Below, piece by piece: positions 1 through 11,045 of a DNA stretch of 64,000 nt. Both the position numbers and the translations under genes were made by a program. Location of the stretch: the NCBI GenBank assembly GCA_013824165.1, contig PNNH01000067.1, positions 1-64,000 of the forward strand, written 5' to 3'. Position 1 is the stretch's first letter; each line of letters starts with the position of its first letter. This DNA is from Methylibium sp. (GTDB lineage Bacteria > Pseudomonadota > Gammaproteobacteria > Burkholderiales > Burkholderiaceae_C). The notes under the pieces were generated by a model. The model was not told the origin of the DNA, searched no databases, and saw only the letters and a program-made list of their open reading frames with translations.

Positions 1-1
1 C

Positions 2-112
2 TTTGCCGTGGCGGTGGGCACGGCCTACTTCTTCTGGAAGCGCGGCATCCTGGGCACCATCGTCAGCGGCACGGCGGTGATGCTGATCTTGCGCATCGGG
101 CTGGGTTGGTGA
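2..112 (+). CDS. AzlD-type branched-chain amino acid transporter subunit, C-terminal fragment (cut by window start)
   Basis: Only the last 36 codons are inside the window. They encode a hydrophobic tail with one membrane segment, an aromatic stretch (TAYFFWKRG) and the ending LRIGLGW before a TGA stop. This matches the C-terminus of the small AzlD subunit, which with AzlC forms an inner-membrane branched-chain amino acid exporter. The gene runs in the same direction as pgk, 101 bases upstream of it. The family assignment rests on a short tail, so it is probable rather than certain. Confidence 0.6.
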   Translation, partial: FAVAVGTAYFFWKRGILGTIVSGTAVMLILRIGLGW

Positions 113-213
113 GCTTGGTAAGCTTGAGGGCAGGGCGCCTGCATTGCTTTGCCTGCATCGTTTGCTTTGCTTGAGCGCCACCGACCTTCCAACTCCAATC
201 GAGACTTCCGCCC

Positions 214-1407
214 ATGAACGTTCTGCGTTTCTCCGATCTGGTCGCCGCCGGCAAGGTGGCCGGCCAGCGCATCTTCATCCGTGCCGACCTGAATGTGCCG
301 CAGGACGATGCCGGCCACATCACCGAAGACACCCGCATCCGCGCGTCGATCCCCTGCATCGAGATGGCGCTGAAGGCCGGCGCTGCGGTGATGGTGACCT
401 CGCACCTCGGCCGCCCCACCGAAGGCGAGTTCAAGCCCGAGGATTCGCTGGCGCCGGTCGCCCAGCGCATGGGTGAGCTGATGGGCCGCGAGATCCCCGT
501 GCTGGCCGACTGGGTGGGCGGCGTGAACGTGGCGCCGGGCCAGTTGGTGATGCTGGAGAACTGCCGCGTCAACAAGGGCGAGAAGAAGAACAACGAAGAG
601 CTGGCGAAGAAGATGGCTGCGCTGTGCGACATCTACGTCAACGACGCTTTCGGTACCGCACACCGTGCCGAGGGCACGACCTACGGCATCGCGCAGTTCG
701 CCAAGATCGCCTGCGCCGGCCCGCTGCTGGCGGCCGAGATCGACGCGATCAGCAAGGCCCTGGCCGCACCGAAGCGCCCGCTGGTGGCCATCGTGGCCGG
801 CTCCAAGGTGTCGACCAAGCTGACCATCCTGAAGGCCTTGTCCGACAAGGTGGACGGCTTGATCGTCGGCGGCGGCATTGCCAACACCTTCATGCTGGCT
901 GCGGGCCTGTCCATCGGCAAGTCGCTGGCCGAACCGGATCTGGTGGGCGAAGCCAAGGCCGTGATCGATGCGATGAAGGCGCGCGGCGCCGCAGTGCCGA
1001 TTCCGGTCGACGTGGTGTGTGCCAAGAGCTTCTCCGCTGATGCCACTGCCACCGTGAAGGCCGCCAATGAGGTGGCCGATGATGATCTGATCCTGGACAT
1101 CGGCCCGAAGACTGCGGCCATCCTGGCCGAGCAGCTGAAGGCCGCCGGCACCATAGTCTGGAACGGCCCGGTGGGCGTGTTCGAGTTCGATGCTTTCGCC
1201 AAGGGCACCGAGACCGTGGCCCGCGCGATCGCCGAGTCCAGCGCCTTCTCGATCGCCGGCGGCGGCGACACGCTGGCCGCGATCGCCAAGTACGGCATCG
1301 AAAAGGACGTGGGCTACATCTCCACTGGCGGCGGTGCCTTCCTGGAAGTGCTGGAAGGCAAGACGCTGCCGGCGTTTGAGATTCTGGCGAAGCGGGCGAA
1401 CGGCTGA
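214..1407 (+). CDS. pgk: Phosphoglycerate kinase
   Basis: Cytosolic glycolytic and gluconeogenic enzyme that interconverts 1,3-bisphosphoglycerate plus ADP and 3-phosphoglycerate plus ATP. The 397-residue protein is full length for the bacterial family. It carries the substrate-binding RADLNVP motif near residue 23, the TSHLGRPT motif, NGPVGVFE around residue 317 and the nucleotide-binding GGGDTLAAI segment near residue 350. The ATG at 214 fits the usual N-terminus. A strong intrinsic terminator follows directly, so pgk is not co-transcribed with the malic enzyme gene downstream. Grouping with pyk and fba in this window is typical of Burkholderiales. Confidence 0.98.
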   Translation: MNVLRFSDLVAAGKVAGQRIFIRADLNVPQDDAGHITEDTRIRASIPCIEMALKAGAAVMVTSHLGRPTEGEFKPEDSLAPVAQRMGELMGREIPVLADWVGGVNVAPGQLVMLENCRVNKGEKKNNEELAKKMAALCDIYVNDAFGTAHRAEGTTYGIAQFAKIACAGPLLAAEIDAISKALAAPKRPLVAIVAGSKVSTKLTILKALSDKVDGLIVGGGIANTFMLAAGLSIGKSLAEPDLVGEAKAVIDAMKARGAAVPIPVDVVCAKSFSADATATVKAANEVADDDLILDIGPKTAAILAEQLKAAGTIVWNGPVGVFEFDAFAKGTETVARAIAESSAFSIAGGGDTLAAIAKYGIEKDVGYISTGGGAFLEVLEGKTLPAFEILAKRANG

Positions 1408-1430
1408 GTTCAGTTGCTCGTGTGAGAGAG

Positions 1431-1460
1431 CAAGGGCCCTGCGGGGCCCTTTGCTTTTTG
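1431..1460 (+). terminator. Intrinsic terminator after pgk
   Basis: A GC-rich hairpin (AGGGCCC / GGGCCCT around a GCG-containing loop) followed by a T-rich run lies 24 bases after the pgk stop. It has the form of a rho-independent terminator. Confidence 0.85.
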
Positions 1461-1550
1461 TGCACGGGCTTTCGCGTGCGGAGGCCGGCGCGAGGCAGCG
1501 TCGGGCCGGGGCGATTTGCTCCATGTCCTCCGTCGCCGCTGCGCGCCGCC

Positions 1551-1786
1551 TCCTCCTTTACTTACGCAAATTGCCCCGGCCCACCGCTGCCGCACCAGTG
1601 GTGGCACGCATCGGTGGTGTGCCGGCGATGCATCTGGAGCGGTGTGATGGCTTCGCTTTGCGTAAGTAAAGGAGGAGCCGCCCATCGAGCGGCGGGGGAC
1701 TGAGCCCTGACACAAAGAGTCCAGTGGACTGTTTGTGCCTGGCGAAGGCCTGGGCCTCCGGGCCGGGCATGGAGCAAAGCGAAGCC
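1551..1786. repeat. Intergenic nested inverted-repeat element between pgk and maeB
   Basis: The 537-base gap between pgk and maeB contains no convincing gene. It holds two nested inverted repeats. A perfect 20-base pair has arms at 1551-1570 (TCCTCCTTTACTTACGCAAA) and 1657-1676. A perfect 12-base pair has arms at 1649-1660 (GGCTTCGCTTTG) and 1775-1786. The right arm of the first overlaps the left arm of the second, so alternative foldings are possible. Long frames across it on the minus strand look spurious. It resembles a dispersed extragenic palindromic element rather than a coding region; copy number in the genome cannot be seen from here. Confidence 0.7.
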
Positions 1787-1944
1787 GTCGCGACGCTCCG
1801 TGCGCCAACCCGAGCATGAACACCAGCCTTCCGCTGCCGCGCCTGCCGCTTGCGATCTTTGCATGAGGGGCAAAGCAGTCGGCATCAAGGCGCGCTAATC
1901 GCGGGAGTAAGCTCGCCAGCCCAAGAATCAGCAGGAGACCCTGG

Positions 1945-4269
1945 ATGGACAACAGCAAGCCGCTGTCGCCGGCCGAAGCCGCTTTGCGCGATGCTGCGCT
2001 GGACTACCACCGCAGCCCGACGCGGGGCAAGATCGCCGTGACGCCGACCAAGGCCCTGTCCAACCAGCGCGACCTCTCGCTGGCCTACTCGCCCGGCGTG
2101 GCCTATCCCTGTCTGGACATCGAGAAGGACCCGGCGCTGGCCGCCGACTACACCTCGCGCGCCAACCTGGTCGGCGTGATCACCAACGGCACCGCGGTGC
2201 TGGGTCTGGGCGATATCGGCCCACTGGCGGCCAAACCGGTGATGGAAGGCAAGGGCTGCCTGTTCAAGAAGTTCGCCGGCATCGACGTGTTCGACATCGA
2301 GCTGGCCGAGCGCGACCCCGACAAGCTGGTGGAGATCATCGCGGCGATGGAGCCGACGCTGGGCGGCGTCAACCTCGAGGACATCAAGGCGCCGGAATGC
2401 TTCTACATCGAGCGCGAGCTCAAGAAGCGCATGAACATCCCGGTCTTTCACGACGACCAGCATGGCACGGCCATCATCTCCAGCGCCGCACTGCTGAACG
2501 GGCTGGAGTTGGTGGGCAAGGACATCGGCCAGGTGAAGGTGGCGGTGTCTGGCGCCGGCGCGGCGGCGATTGCCTGCCTGGACGTGATGGTGGGCCTGGG
2601 CGTTGCGCGCGAGAACGTGTTTGTGTGCGACTCCAAGGGCGTGATCCATGCCGAGCGCGCCGATGCGGCCAAGCTCGATGAATCCAAGCGCCGCTACTGC
2701 CAGACGACCAGCGCGCGCACGCTGGCTGATGTGGTGGCAGGCGCCGATGTGTTCCTGGGCTGTTCGGCGGCCGGCGTGCTGTCGGCCGAGATGGTGAAGA
2801 CCATGGCCGACAAGCCCATCATCCTGGCGCTGGCGAATCCCGAGCCTGAGATTCGCCCCGAGCTGGCCAAGGCGGCGCGGCCGGATTGCATCATCGCCAC
2901 CGGCCGCTCGGACTATCCCAACCAGGTCAACAACGTCCTGTGCTTCCCCTACATCTTCCGCGGCGCGCTCGATTGTGGCGCCAGCAAGATCACCGAGGAA
3001 ATGAAGCTGGCCTGCGTGCGCGAGATCGCCGCATTGGCCAAGGCCGAGACCAGTGATGAAGTGGCGGCTGCCTATGCTGGCGAAGAGCTGTCCTTCGGTC
3101 CCGACTACCTGATCCCCAAGCCGTTCGATGCGCGCCTGATCCTGCGCATCGCACCAGCGGTGGCGCAGGCGGCGGCGGACTCCGGCGTGGCCACGCGGCC
3201 TATCCAGGACATGGCGGCCTACCGCCAGTCGCTGGAGCGCTTCGTCTACCAGACCGGCATGCTGATGCGGCCGGTGTTCAATGCTGCCAAGGCCGCGGTC
3301 GGGCAGGGCCAGCCGGCGCGCGTGATCTTTGCCGAGGGCGAGGACGAACGCGTGCTGCGCGCTGTGCAGGTGGCGCTGGACGAGCGGCTGTGCCAGCCGA
3401 CGCTGATCGGCCGCCCCGAGGTGATCGCAATGCGCGTCAAGCGCGCCGGTCTGCGCCTCAAGCTGGGCGAGGACGTGGCGGTGATCGACCCCAATCGCGA
3501 TGAGCGCTTCCGCCAGTACTGGGAGACCTACCACCAGGTGATGGGCCGCAACGGCGTCACGCCCGAGATGGCCAAGGCGGCGGTGCGCCGCTCCAACACC
3601 ACCATCGGTGCGCTGGCCATCAAGCTGGGCCATGCCGATGCGCTGATCTGCGGCATGGTGGGCCGCTTCGAGCAGCATCTGGACCATGTGAGCGACCTGA
3701 TCGGTTTGAAGCCCGGCGCTCGCAACTTTGCGACCGTGAACGCGCTAATGCTGGATCAGATGACGCTTTTCGTCACCGACACCTTCGTCAACGATGCGCC
3801 CGACGCCGAGGCCCTGGCCGAGATCGCCGGTATGGCCTGCGACGCGGTGCGCCGCTTCGGCCTGCCGCCCAAGCCGGCCTTCGTTTCACACTCCAACTTC
3901 GGCTCCAGCAAGCGACCCTCGGCGTTGAAGATGCGTCGCGCCTACGAGCTGTTCTCGGCCGCGCATCCGGACATCGAGTGCGACGGCGAGATGAATGGTG
4001 ATGCCGCGCTGTCGGCTGCAGTGCGCGAGACCTATCTGCCCGGCGGGCGGCTTCAAGGCGCGGCCAACCTGCTGGTGATGCCTAGCCTGGATGCGGCCAA
4101 CATCACCTTCAATGTGCTGAAGATCAGTGCCGGGCAGGGCGTCACCGTCGGGCCCATCCTGCTGGGTGCGGCCGCGCCTGTGCACATCCTCACGCCGTCG
4201 GCGACGGTGCGCCGCATCGTCAACATGACGGCGCTGGCCGCGGCCGACGTGTCAGCAGCACGCGGCTGA
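1945..4269 (+). CDS. maeB: NADP-dependent malic enzyme with phosphotransacetylase-like C-terminal domain
   Basis: Oxidatively decarboxylates malate to pyruvate, producing NADPH. The 774-residue protein is the long MaeB form: malic enzyme N-terminal domain (about 10-150, with YSPGVAYPC and the catalytic lysine region), NAD(P)-binding domain (about 160-400, with the [12 protein letters not shown] motif) and a phosphate acetyltransferase-like regulatory domain (about 440-765). In the known family the last domain mediates acetyl-CoA regulation and does not catalyse phosphotransfer. A good ribosome site (CAGGAGA) precedes the ATG at 1945. It stands alone between the pgk-maeB repeat region and the palindrome before pyk. 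Confidence 0.97.
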   Translation: MDNSKPLSPAEAALRDAALDYHRSPTRGKIAVTPTKALSNQRDLSLAYSPGVAYPCLDIEKDPALAADYTSRANLVGVITNGTAVLGLGDIGPLAAKPVMEGKGCLFKKFAGIDVFDIELAERDPDKLVEIIAAMEPTLGGVNLEDIKAPECFYIERELKKRMNIPVFHDDQHGTAIISSAALLNGLELVGKDIGQVKVAVSGAGAAAIACLDVMVGLGVARENVFVCDSKGVIHAERADAAKLDESKRRYCQTTSARTLADVVAGADVFLGCSAAGVLSAEMVKTMADKPIILALANPEPEIRPELAKAARPDCIIATGRSDYPNQVNNVLCFPYIFRGALDCGASKITEEMKLACVREIAALAKAETSDEVAAAYAGEELSFGPDYLIPKPFDARLILRIAPAVAQAAADSGVATRPIQDMAAYRQSLERFVYQTGMLMRPVFNAAKAAVGQGQPARVIFAEGEDERVLRAVQVALDERLCQPTLIGRPEVIAMRVKRAGLRLKLGEDVAVIDPNRDERFRQYWETYHQVMGRNGVTPEMAKAAVRRSNTTIGALAIKLGHADALICGMVGRFEQHLDHVSDLIGLKPGARNFATVNALMLDQMTLFVTDTFVNDAPDAEALAEIAGMACDAVRRFGLPPKPAFVSHSNFGSSKRPSALKMRRAYELFSAAHPDIECDGEMNGDAALSAAVRETYLPGGRLQGAANLLVMPSLDAANITFNVLKISAGQGVTVGPILLGAAAPVHILTPSATVRRIVNMTALAAADVSAARG

Positions 4270-4285
4270 GCTTGCTGAGTTGGTA

Positions 4286-4325
4286 ACCGTCCGGTATCCG
4301 GACGGTCACTGGCGCGGCTCATAAT
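4286..4325 (+). promoter_or_regulatory. Candidate pyk promoter with overlapping perfect palindrome
   Basis: A perfect inverted repeat (ACCGTCCGG, spacer TAT, CCGGACGGT) occupies 4286-4306. A -10-like CATAAT lies at 4320-4325, which places the palindrome over the -35 zone, 38 bases before the pyk start. There is no T-run after it, so an operator reading is at least as likely as a maeB terminator. Confidence 0.45.
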
Positions 4326-4362
4326 CGGCCGTCTGTAACAAGCACCGATAGAGAGACAGTCC

Positions 4363-5793
<1,431 letters not shown>

Positions 5794-5815
5794 TGGACGC
5801 GGCCCACACATCCCT

Positions 5816-6565
5816 ATGACACGGCGACGCTGGCTGAAGGGCTGCCTTACTTGCACCTCGTTGTGGACGCTGGGGCCTGCTGCACATGCCATCTCCACGG
5901 GTGCTGTGCGGCCCGTTGTGCCGCTGGCTGTGGGTGAGCACGCCAACCGCGACTTTGTGCTGCCCTTGATGGAATTGATCGCTGACGGCGCAGGCATTGA
6001 ATGGCGGATTGAGTGGGTGCCCTATGCACGTGCGCTGCTGCAGGCCGAGCGCGGGCAGTCCTTGTGCTTCGGCATAGCGCGCACGCCAGCCCGCGAGCGG
6101 GTGTACGCCTTCAGCGATGTGCTCTTCGATAACCACGTTTGGCTCATCGCGCGGCGCGAGCGCCGCTTGCGAATCCAGAAACAGTCTGATCTCGATAGCT
6201 TGACGGTCTGCGCGAGGCAAGGCGTCGACCTCAACCCTGAATTTGAAGAATCGAACAGCACCCGCCGCCAGGTTCAGCTTTCCGTCGGGGGACTGGGGGC
6301 CCGGGTCCGCATGTTGATGGGCGGGCGCTGCGATGTGGTGCTGGCTTCGCATCGCAGCCCGGACCCCTGGCTGATCGAACAGCGCTTGCGCAAGGAGGTC
6401 GGCCTGGGCTCGGCGCTTGAGGTGCTGCCCAAACCCTTGATGGTCAACCCGGTGCACTTTGCCGTCGGACTGGACACGCCGCTGGCCGCCCTGCTGCCGC
6501 GCATCAATAAGGGTCTGGCTGCGCGTCGCCAGGCCATCCGCGCCCTGGTCGACAGCGAACGCTGA
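5816..6565 (+). CDS. Periplasmic solute-binding protein, amino-acid-binding (SBP_bac_3-like) family, copy 1
   Basis: The 249-residue protein begins with a Tat-like or Sec signal peptide (TRRRWLKG followed by a hydrophobic stretch ending AHA), then a bilobed binding-protein fold. Recognisable features are the PFARALLQAERGQ-type segment (here PYARALLQAERG), FSDVLFDNHVWLIARR and an AGRCDVVLA-like hinge (GGRCDVVLA). No permease or ATPase genes are adjacent, so it may be an orphan binding protein used as a sensor or it may borrow a transporter. It starts 22 bases after pyk and is followed by a diverged paralogue at 6693. The ligand cannot be told from sequence. Confidence 0.75.
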   Translation: MTRRRWLKGCLTCTSLWTLGPAAHAISTGAVRPVVPLAVGEHANRDFVLPLMELIADGAGIEWRIEWVPYARALLQAERGQSLCFGIARTPARERVYAFSDVLFDNHVWLIARRERRLRIQKQSDLDSLTVCARQGVDLNPEFEESNSTRRQVQLSVGGLGARVRMLMGGRCDVVLASHRSPDPWLIEQRLRKEVGLGSALEVLPKPLMVNPVHFAVGLDTPLAALLPRINKGLAARRQAIRALVDSER

Positions 6566-6692
6566 TGAGGGCTCTCAAGCGTGCGCATGAGAAGCGCCGC
6601 AGTGCCGCTTGTAGATGCGGCTCGTCATACCAGTGGCCTACCATGTCAAAGGCGTGGTGAGTGCCGAGTGAAAGTACCAGTGGGGAGGGGAA

Positions 6693-7490
6693 ATGCCGTC
6701 GGGCGAAATGCGCAGCTTTGATTTACGAAGGCAGGACATCGCGATGCCGAGCAGGCGCAGTGGTCTGCACAGGATGGCGGTGGCGCTTGCCGGCAGCGTG
6801 TTTTGGCCTGCCGATGCGCTCGCTCAGGTACGCACGCCGGTGCCCTTGGTCTTGATGGACGGCGCCGACCCACGCCTGACAGGACCACTCATGCGACTGA
6901 TCGCCGATGCGGCCCACCTGGAGTGGCAGATTCAATCGGTGCCATTCGCACGCATGATGCTGATGGCGGAGCGTGGCCAAGCGCTGGCCTTCGGAATAGC
7001 CAAGACGGCGGAACGCGAGCACCGGTTTGTCTTCAGTGAGACCGTGCTGAAGAGCTACACCTGGCTGGTGGTTCGGCGTGAGCATCCATTCCCGTTCAAG
7101 CAGGTCGAGGATTTGCGCGAACGCCATGTGTGCGTGCCCAACGGTGTCAGCCTCGGGCGAGATTTTGATGCGGCCAAGGGGACACTTTTCGCCCCCGAAC
7201 AGGTGGGTGGGCCGCTTTCGAACGGATTTGCCATGTTGAGAGCGGGCCGCTGCGATGCGCTACCCTTCACCTCGCATCTGGGTCCTGGTCATCAGGAGAT
7301 TCAAGACGCACTGCGCAAAGGAATTGCCGCCGGCGCCGATGTGGCCGTGCTCCCGACGCCGCTATCGGTTTCAGGCGTCCGCTTCTCAGCGGGGCGTGAC
7401 CAGCCCTTGGCTGCGCTGTTGCCGCGAATCGATGCGGCCGTGCGGCGGCTGAAGCCCCAGATCGCCGCTTTGCTCAAGGCGCAGCCCTGA
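6693..7490 (+). CDS. Periplasmic solute-binding protein, paralogue of the preceding gene (copy 2)
   Basis: Tandem paralogue of the 5816 gene: both share the spacing of a VPFARMMLMAERGQ / VPYARALLQAERGQ element, a VFSETVLKSYTWLVVRR / AFSDVLFDNHVWLIARR element, the RCDALPF / RCDVVLA hinge and the LAALLPRI ending. At 265 residues it is slightly longer. A very good ribosome site (GGGAGGGGAA) precedes the ATG at 6693, which adds a 17-residue N-terminal extension before the signal peptide; a start at 6744 (MPSRRSG) would give a conventional signal peptide ending DALAQ. No transporter membrane genes lie nearby. Confidence 0.72.
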   Translation: MPSGEMRSFDLRRQDIAMPSRRSGLHRMAVALAGSVFWPADALAQVRTPVPLVLMDGADPRLTGPLMRLIADAAHLEWQIQSVPFARMMLMAERGQALAFGIAKTAEREHRFVFSETVLKSYTWLVVRREHPFPFKQVEDLRERHVCVPNGVSLGRDFDAAKGTLFAPEQVGGPLSNGFAMLRAGRCDALPFTSHLGPGHQEIQDALRKGIAAGADVAVLPTPLSVSGVRFSAGRDQPLAALLPRIDAAVRRLKPQIAALLKAQP

Positions 7491-7579
7491 GTGCTTGACT
7501 GGGCGGCGCAATCGGCGATGAGAGCGGTTGCGGATCGTTGGTAGCTTCTGGACCGCTAGGCAGGAGTTCAGGCAACGAA

Positions 7580-8599
7580 TCAGCTGTTCTGAGCACTCTT
7601 CACCAGTGCCGCAATGCGCGGCGACATGTGCGTGGGCACCAGCTCCACTTCAGGCCTGGCCCGTGCGAACACCCGGAACAGCTCGTCGGTGAAGCCGTGG
7701 CCGACATCGCTCACGCCTTCGAAGCTGATCTCCACCCGCTTGAAGGTCGGCAGGCGTGCGGCCACGCGGCGCGCCTGGGCGCGTGAGTCCAACGCCTGGC
7801 CCGGCCCCGCCAGCAGGCGCAGATGCACGGTGGTGTGATCGAACTCGATGCCGCTGCCATCGGTACTCCAGGCTTGCAGCACCTGGTCCAGCGTGCGCGT
7901 GGTGTCGAGTGCGATGGCCATGTAGATCGAGCTGCCTTGGCGCGGCAGCGGCCGGCCGGCCTGCCAGCCGGTGCTGTCCCAGGCGCGGCGCTGGAAGGCG
8001 GTGTTGTTGGCATGGATGTCGAACACATCGGCCAGCTGCGAGCTGAAGAACAGGCCGCGGCCGGTGTGCGCCTCGGGCTGGCTGGTCAGGCGGCCCTTGG
8101 AGAGCTCCAGCATCGCGTGCTGCGCATCGGCAATATCGAAGGCGGTGCAGATCTTGTCGAACACGCCGCAGCCGTCGTCGGAGACCAGCAGCTGCACATG
8201 GCTGGGGGTCTGGCGCAGCGAGACGGTGACGCTGCTGCCGCCGCTATGGTCGATGGCGTTGTTGACCAGTTCGGTGAAGCCGTGCTGCACCATGCGGGCC
8301 ACATGCCGGGGCAGCTCGAAATTGGGCGCGAAGTCGCGCTGCCAGGGAAGGTCCTCCTGCAGGCCGTGCAGCGTGTAGCTGCGCGCCACCTGGCGCAACA
8401 GGCCGGGGCCGTAGACCGGCCGGCGCGAGGTGCCGCTGCGGCTCAGCCAGTTGGCATCAACCAGCTTGCGCAGCGCAGCCTGCACAGCGCGGCGGCTGGC
8501 GCCGGTGCGCTCTTCCAGATGGTCAGCCAGGTCGTGCGAATGCTCGCGCGCGGCGGCGGTCATCCAGAGGGTGAGGTGATCGAGGGCGAGGCGGGTCAT
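7580..8599 (-). CDS. Winged-helix / HATPase / STAS-like (DUF4325) regulatory protein
   Basis: A 339-residue soluble protein with three parts. Residues about 1-75 form a MarR/GntR-like winged helix (RTGASRRAVQAALRKLVDANW). Residues about 100-210 form a GHKL-type ATPase with N-box ELVNNAIDHSGG, G1 box DDGCGVFD and G2 box GRGLFFSS. Residues about 240-330 match the STAS-like DUF4325 domain. No phospho-acceptor histidine or membrane segment is visible, so it is not a classical sensor kinase. The start chosen is the ATG at 8599 (MTRLALDHL), which has a GGAG site; a longer frame to 8692 lacks support. It stands alone, divergent from fba. Target and signal are unknown. Confidence 0.75.
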   Translation of the reverse strand: MTRLALDHLTLWMTAAAREHSHDLADHLEERTGASRRAVQAALRKLVDANWLSRSGTSRRPVYGPGLLRQVARSYTLHGLQEDLPWQRDFAPNFELPRHVARMVQHGFTELVNNAIDHSGGSSVTVSLRQTPSHVQLLVSDDGCGVFDKICTAFDIADAQHAMLELSKGRLTSQPEAHTGRGLFFSSQLADVFDIHANNTAFQRRAWDSTGWQAGRPLPRQGSSIYMAIALDTTRTLDQVLQAWSTDGSGIEFDHTTVHLRLLAGPGQALDSRAQARRVAARLPTFKRVEISFEGVSDVGHGFTDELFRVFARARPEVELVPTHMSPRIAALVKSAQNS

Positions 8600-8844
8600 G
8601 GGCAATAGGCTCCAGCAGCCCGGCAGCCTATAGTCATGCCGCCCTGCGCACAAGCGCGCTTGCCCTTGTGCGCAAGGCATGACGCTTGTCACGCCTTGGC
8701 AGCCGCTTGCCCCCGGACGCGGGGGGCGGGCCTCGAGCCCTGGCAGGGGTCGCCGTTAGAATCAATGGCAGTTACGACGCAGTTACAGCGCGCTTGCCAA
8801 ACGCTGCGTTCAAGAAGAGATTTTCAACTTCACCGGGGACTCCC

Positions 8845-9909
8845 ATGGCTCTCGTTTCCATGCGCCAACTGCTGGACCATGCCGCCGAAAACGGCTATGG
8901 CATTCCGGCGTTCAACGTCAACAACCTGGAGCAGGTGCAGGCCGTGATGGCGGCAGCCGCCGAGGTCAATGCGCCGGTGATCCTGCAGGCCTCGGCCGGC
9001 GCGCGCAAGTACGCGGGCGAGAGCTTCATCAAGCATCTGGTGCAGGCGGCTTGCGAAGCCTACCCGCAGATCCCGGTGGTGATGCACCAGGACCACGGCC
9101 AGAGCCCGGCGATTTGCCAGGGCGCGATCGATCTGGGCTTCAGCTCGGTGATGATGGACGGCTCGCTGAAGGAAGACGGCAAGACCCCGGCCAGCTTTGA
9201 GTACAACGTCGATGTGACCCGTCGCGTGGTGGAGCTGGCGCACAAGGTCGGCGTCACGGTCGAGGGCGAACTGGGCTGCCTGGGCAACCTTGAAACCGGC
9301 GAAGCCGGCGAGGAAGACGGCATCGGCGCCGAAGGCAAGCTGGACCACAGCCAGATGCTGACTGACCCGGAAGAGGCGGCTGTGTTCGTCAAGGCGACCC
9401 AGCTAGACGCGCTGGCCATCGCCATCGGCACCAGCCACGGCGCCTACAAGTTCTCGCGCAAGCCCACCGGCGACATCCTGGCCATCAGCCGCGTCAAGGA
9501 AATCCACAAGCGCATTCCCAACACCCATCTGGTGATGCACGGTTCCTCCAGCGTGCCGCAGGAGTTGCTGGCCCTGATCAACCAGTACGGCGGCAAGATG
9601 AAGCAGACCTTCGGCGTGCCGGTCGAGGAGATCCAGGAAGCCATCAAGCATGGCGTGCGCAAGATCAATATCGACACCGACATTCGCCTGGCGATGACCG
9701 GCGCGGTGCGCAAGTTCCTGTTCGAGAACCCCGAGAAGTTCGACGCCCGCGAGTGGCTCAAGCCGGCCCGCGAAGCGGCCAAGGCGGTCTGCCAGCAGCG
9801 CTATGTCGAATTCGGTTGCGTCGGCCAGGCCGGCAAGATCAAGTCGCGGACGCTGATGGATGTGGCTGCTGCCTATGCGCGTGGCGAACTGAACCAGGTG
9901 GTCCAGTAA
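8845..9909 (+). CDS. fba: Fructose-bisphosphate aldolase, class II (Calvin-cycle subtype)
   Basis: Zinc-dependent aldolase that cleaves fructose 1,6-bisphosphate to dihydroxyacetone phosphate and glyceraldehyde 3-phosphate. The 354-residue protein contains the N-terminal [20 protein letters not shown] segment, the zinc-binding MHQDHGQ and the HGSSSVPQE phosphate-binding motif typical of the CbbA-like subtype. The frame is open upstream, but the ATG at 8845 matches the conserved N-terminus. A -10-like TAGAAT at 8757-8762 may belong to its promoter. A clean terminator follows, so it is probably monocistronic. Confidence 0.97.
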   Translation: MALVSMRQLLDHAAENGYGIPAFNVNNLEQVQAVMAAAAEVNAPVILQASAGARKYAGESFIKHLVQAACEAYPQIPVVMHQDHGQSPAICQGAIDLGFSSVMMDGSLKEDGKTPASFEYNVDVTRRVVELAHKVGVTVEGELGCLGNLETGEAGEEDGIGAEGKLDHSQMLTDPEEAAVFVKATQLDALAIAIGTSHGAYKFSRKPTGDILAISRVKEIHKRIPNTHLVMHGSSSVPQELLALINQYGGKMKQTFGVPVEEIQEAIKHGVRKINIDTDIRLAMTGAVRKFLFENPEKFDAREWLKPAREAAKAVCQQRYVEFGCVGQAGKIKSRTLMDVAAAYARGELNQVVQ

Positions 9910-9938
9910 AGCCAAGGCGTCCAGGCGCCTCGGTTCGA

Positions 9939-9972
9939 GCCCGCCGCTGTGCTTGCAGCCGCGGGCTTTTTC
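9939..9972 (+). terminator. Intrinsic terminator after fba
   Basis: Hairpin GCCCGCCGCTG / CAGCCGCGGGC with a six-base loop followed by TTTTT, starting 30 bases after the fba stop. Good rho-independent form. Confidence 0.88.
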
Positions 9973-10123
9973 ATTGGGCGTCCTTTGCCTGGCTGAGTCA
10001 GGCCATCAACAGAAGCGCTGAACACGTGCGGCCCGCATAAAATCCGCGCTTGCGCAGGCCGGGCGGCGGTTTGTGCCCGACCGAATGACGATTCCCCCAG
10101 GCGGCGCTCCCGCCGTCCTCACC

Positions 10124-11020
10124 ATGACCCAAGCCTTGCTCGAATCCTCGCTGACCTCGCTTCCCCTGATCGCCCGCGGCAAGGTGCGCGAGAACTACGC
10201 GGTGGGCAGCGACCGCATCCTGATGATCGCGTCGGACCGCATCTCGGCCTTCGACGTCATCATGGGCGAGCCCATCCCGGGCAAGGGCGCGCTGCTGACG
10301 CAGATGGCCCTGTTCTGGTTCGACAAGCTGGGCGACATCGTGCCCAACCACCTGACCGGCGAAGACCCGCTGTCGGTGGTCAGCGAAGCTGAGAAGGCGC
10401 AGGTCCGCGACCGCGCCATGCTGGTCAAGCGCCTGAAGCCTCTGCCGATCGAGGCGGTGGTGCGCGGCTATCTGGCCGGCAGCGGCTGGGCCGAGTACAA
10501 GAGCAATGGCCAGGTCTGCGGCGTCAAGCTGCCGGCCGGTCTGCAGAACGCCTCCAAGCTGCCAGAGCCCATCTTCACGCCGGCCACCAAGGCCGAGATG
10601 GGCGATCACGACGAGAACATCGACTTCGAGCGCTGCGTTGCCATCATCGGCCGCGAGATGGCTGAGCGCGTGCGCGACATCTCGATTGCGCTCTATCAGC
10701 GCGCTGCCGACTTCGCGCTCACCAAGGGCATCATCATTGCCGACACCAAGTTCGAGTTCGGCCTGGACGTCGATGGCACGTTGACCTTGATGGACGAGGT
10801 GCTGACGCCCGATTCCTCGCGCTACTGGCCGGCCGAGAGCTATGCGGTCGGCGCCAACCCGCCCAGCTACGACAAGCAGTTCCTGCGCGACTGGCTCGAG
10901 CAGGCACAGGTCGACGGCAAGCCCTGGGGCAAGACCGCGCCCGCGCCCGCATTGCCACCCGAGGTGATCACCAATACCTCCGCCAAGTATCGTGAGGCGC
11001 TGGAGCGCCTGACTCGCTGA
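10124..11020 (+). CDS. purC: Phosphoribosylaminoimidazole-succinocarboxamide synthase (SAICAR synthase)
   Basis: Joins aspartate to CAIR in de novo purine synthesis, using ATP. The protein (298 residues from the ATG at 10124) has the conserved [11 protein letters not shown] start region, SDRISAFDV, the [11 protein letters not shown] motif and the C-terminal [13 protein letters not shown] motif. The frame extends upstream to 10073, but the conserved family N-terminus is close to MTQALLES. A -10-like TAAAAT at 10038-10043 lies about 80 bases upstream. PurE and PurK, which act just before SAICAR synthase, are encoded 2.3 kb downstream. Confidence 0.97.
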   Translation: MTQALLESSLTSLPLIARGKVRENYAVGSDRILMIASDRISAFDVIMGEPIPGKGALLTQMALFWFDKLGDIVPNHLTGEDPLSVVSEAEKAQVRDRAMLVKRLKPLPIEAVVRGYLAGSGWAEYKSNGQVCGVKLPAGLQNASKLPEPIFTPATKAEMGDHDENIDFERCVAIIGREMAERVRDISIALYQRAADFALTKGIIIADTKFEFGLDVDGTLTLMDEVLTPDSSRYWPAESYAVGANPPSYDKQFLRDWLEQAQVDGKPWGKTAPAPALPPEVITNTSAKYREALERLTR

Positions 11021-11045
11021 ACCCCGACACGAGGAGCGACTTGTG

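Noticed and set aside
25-1524. Long minus-strand frame opposite pgk, and many similar long frames opposite other genes (for example 1885-3687, 19136-21367, 39908-41347)
   Set aside because: They mirror strong genes in GC-rich DNA, have low-complexity His/Gln/Arg/Ala-rich translations, no ribosome sites and no recognisable domains.
1408-1944. Small protein genes in the pgk-maeB gap
   Set aside because: The frames are created by the inverted-repeat element, overlap each other on both strands and lack ribosome sites.
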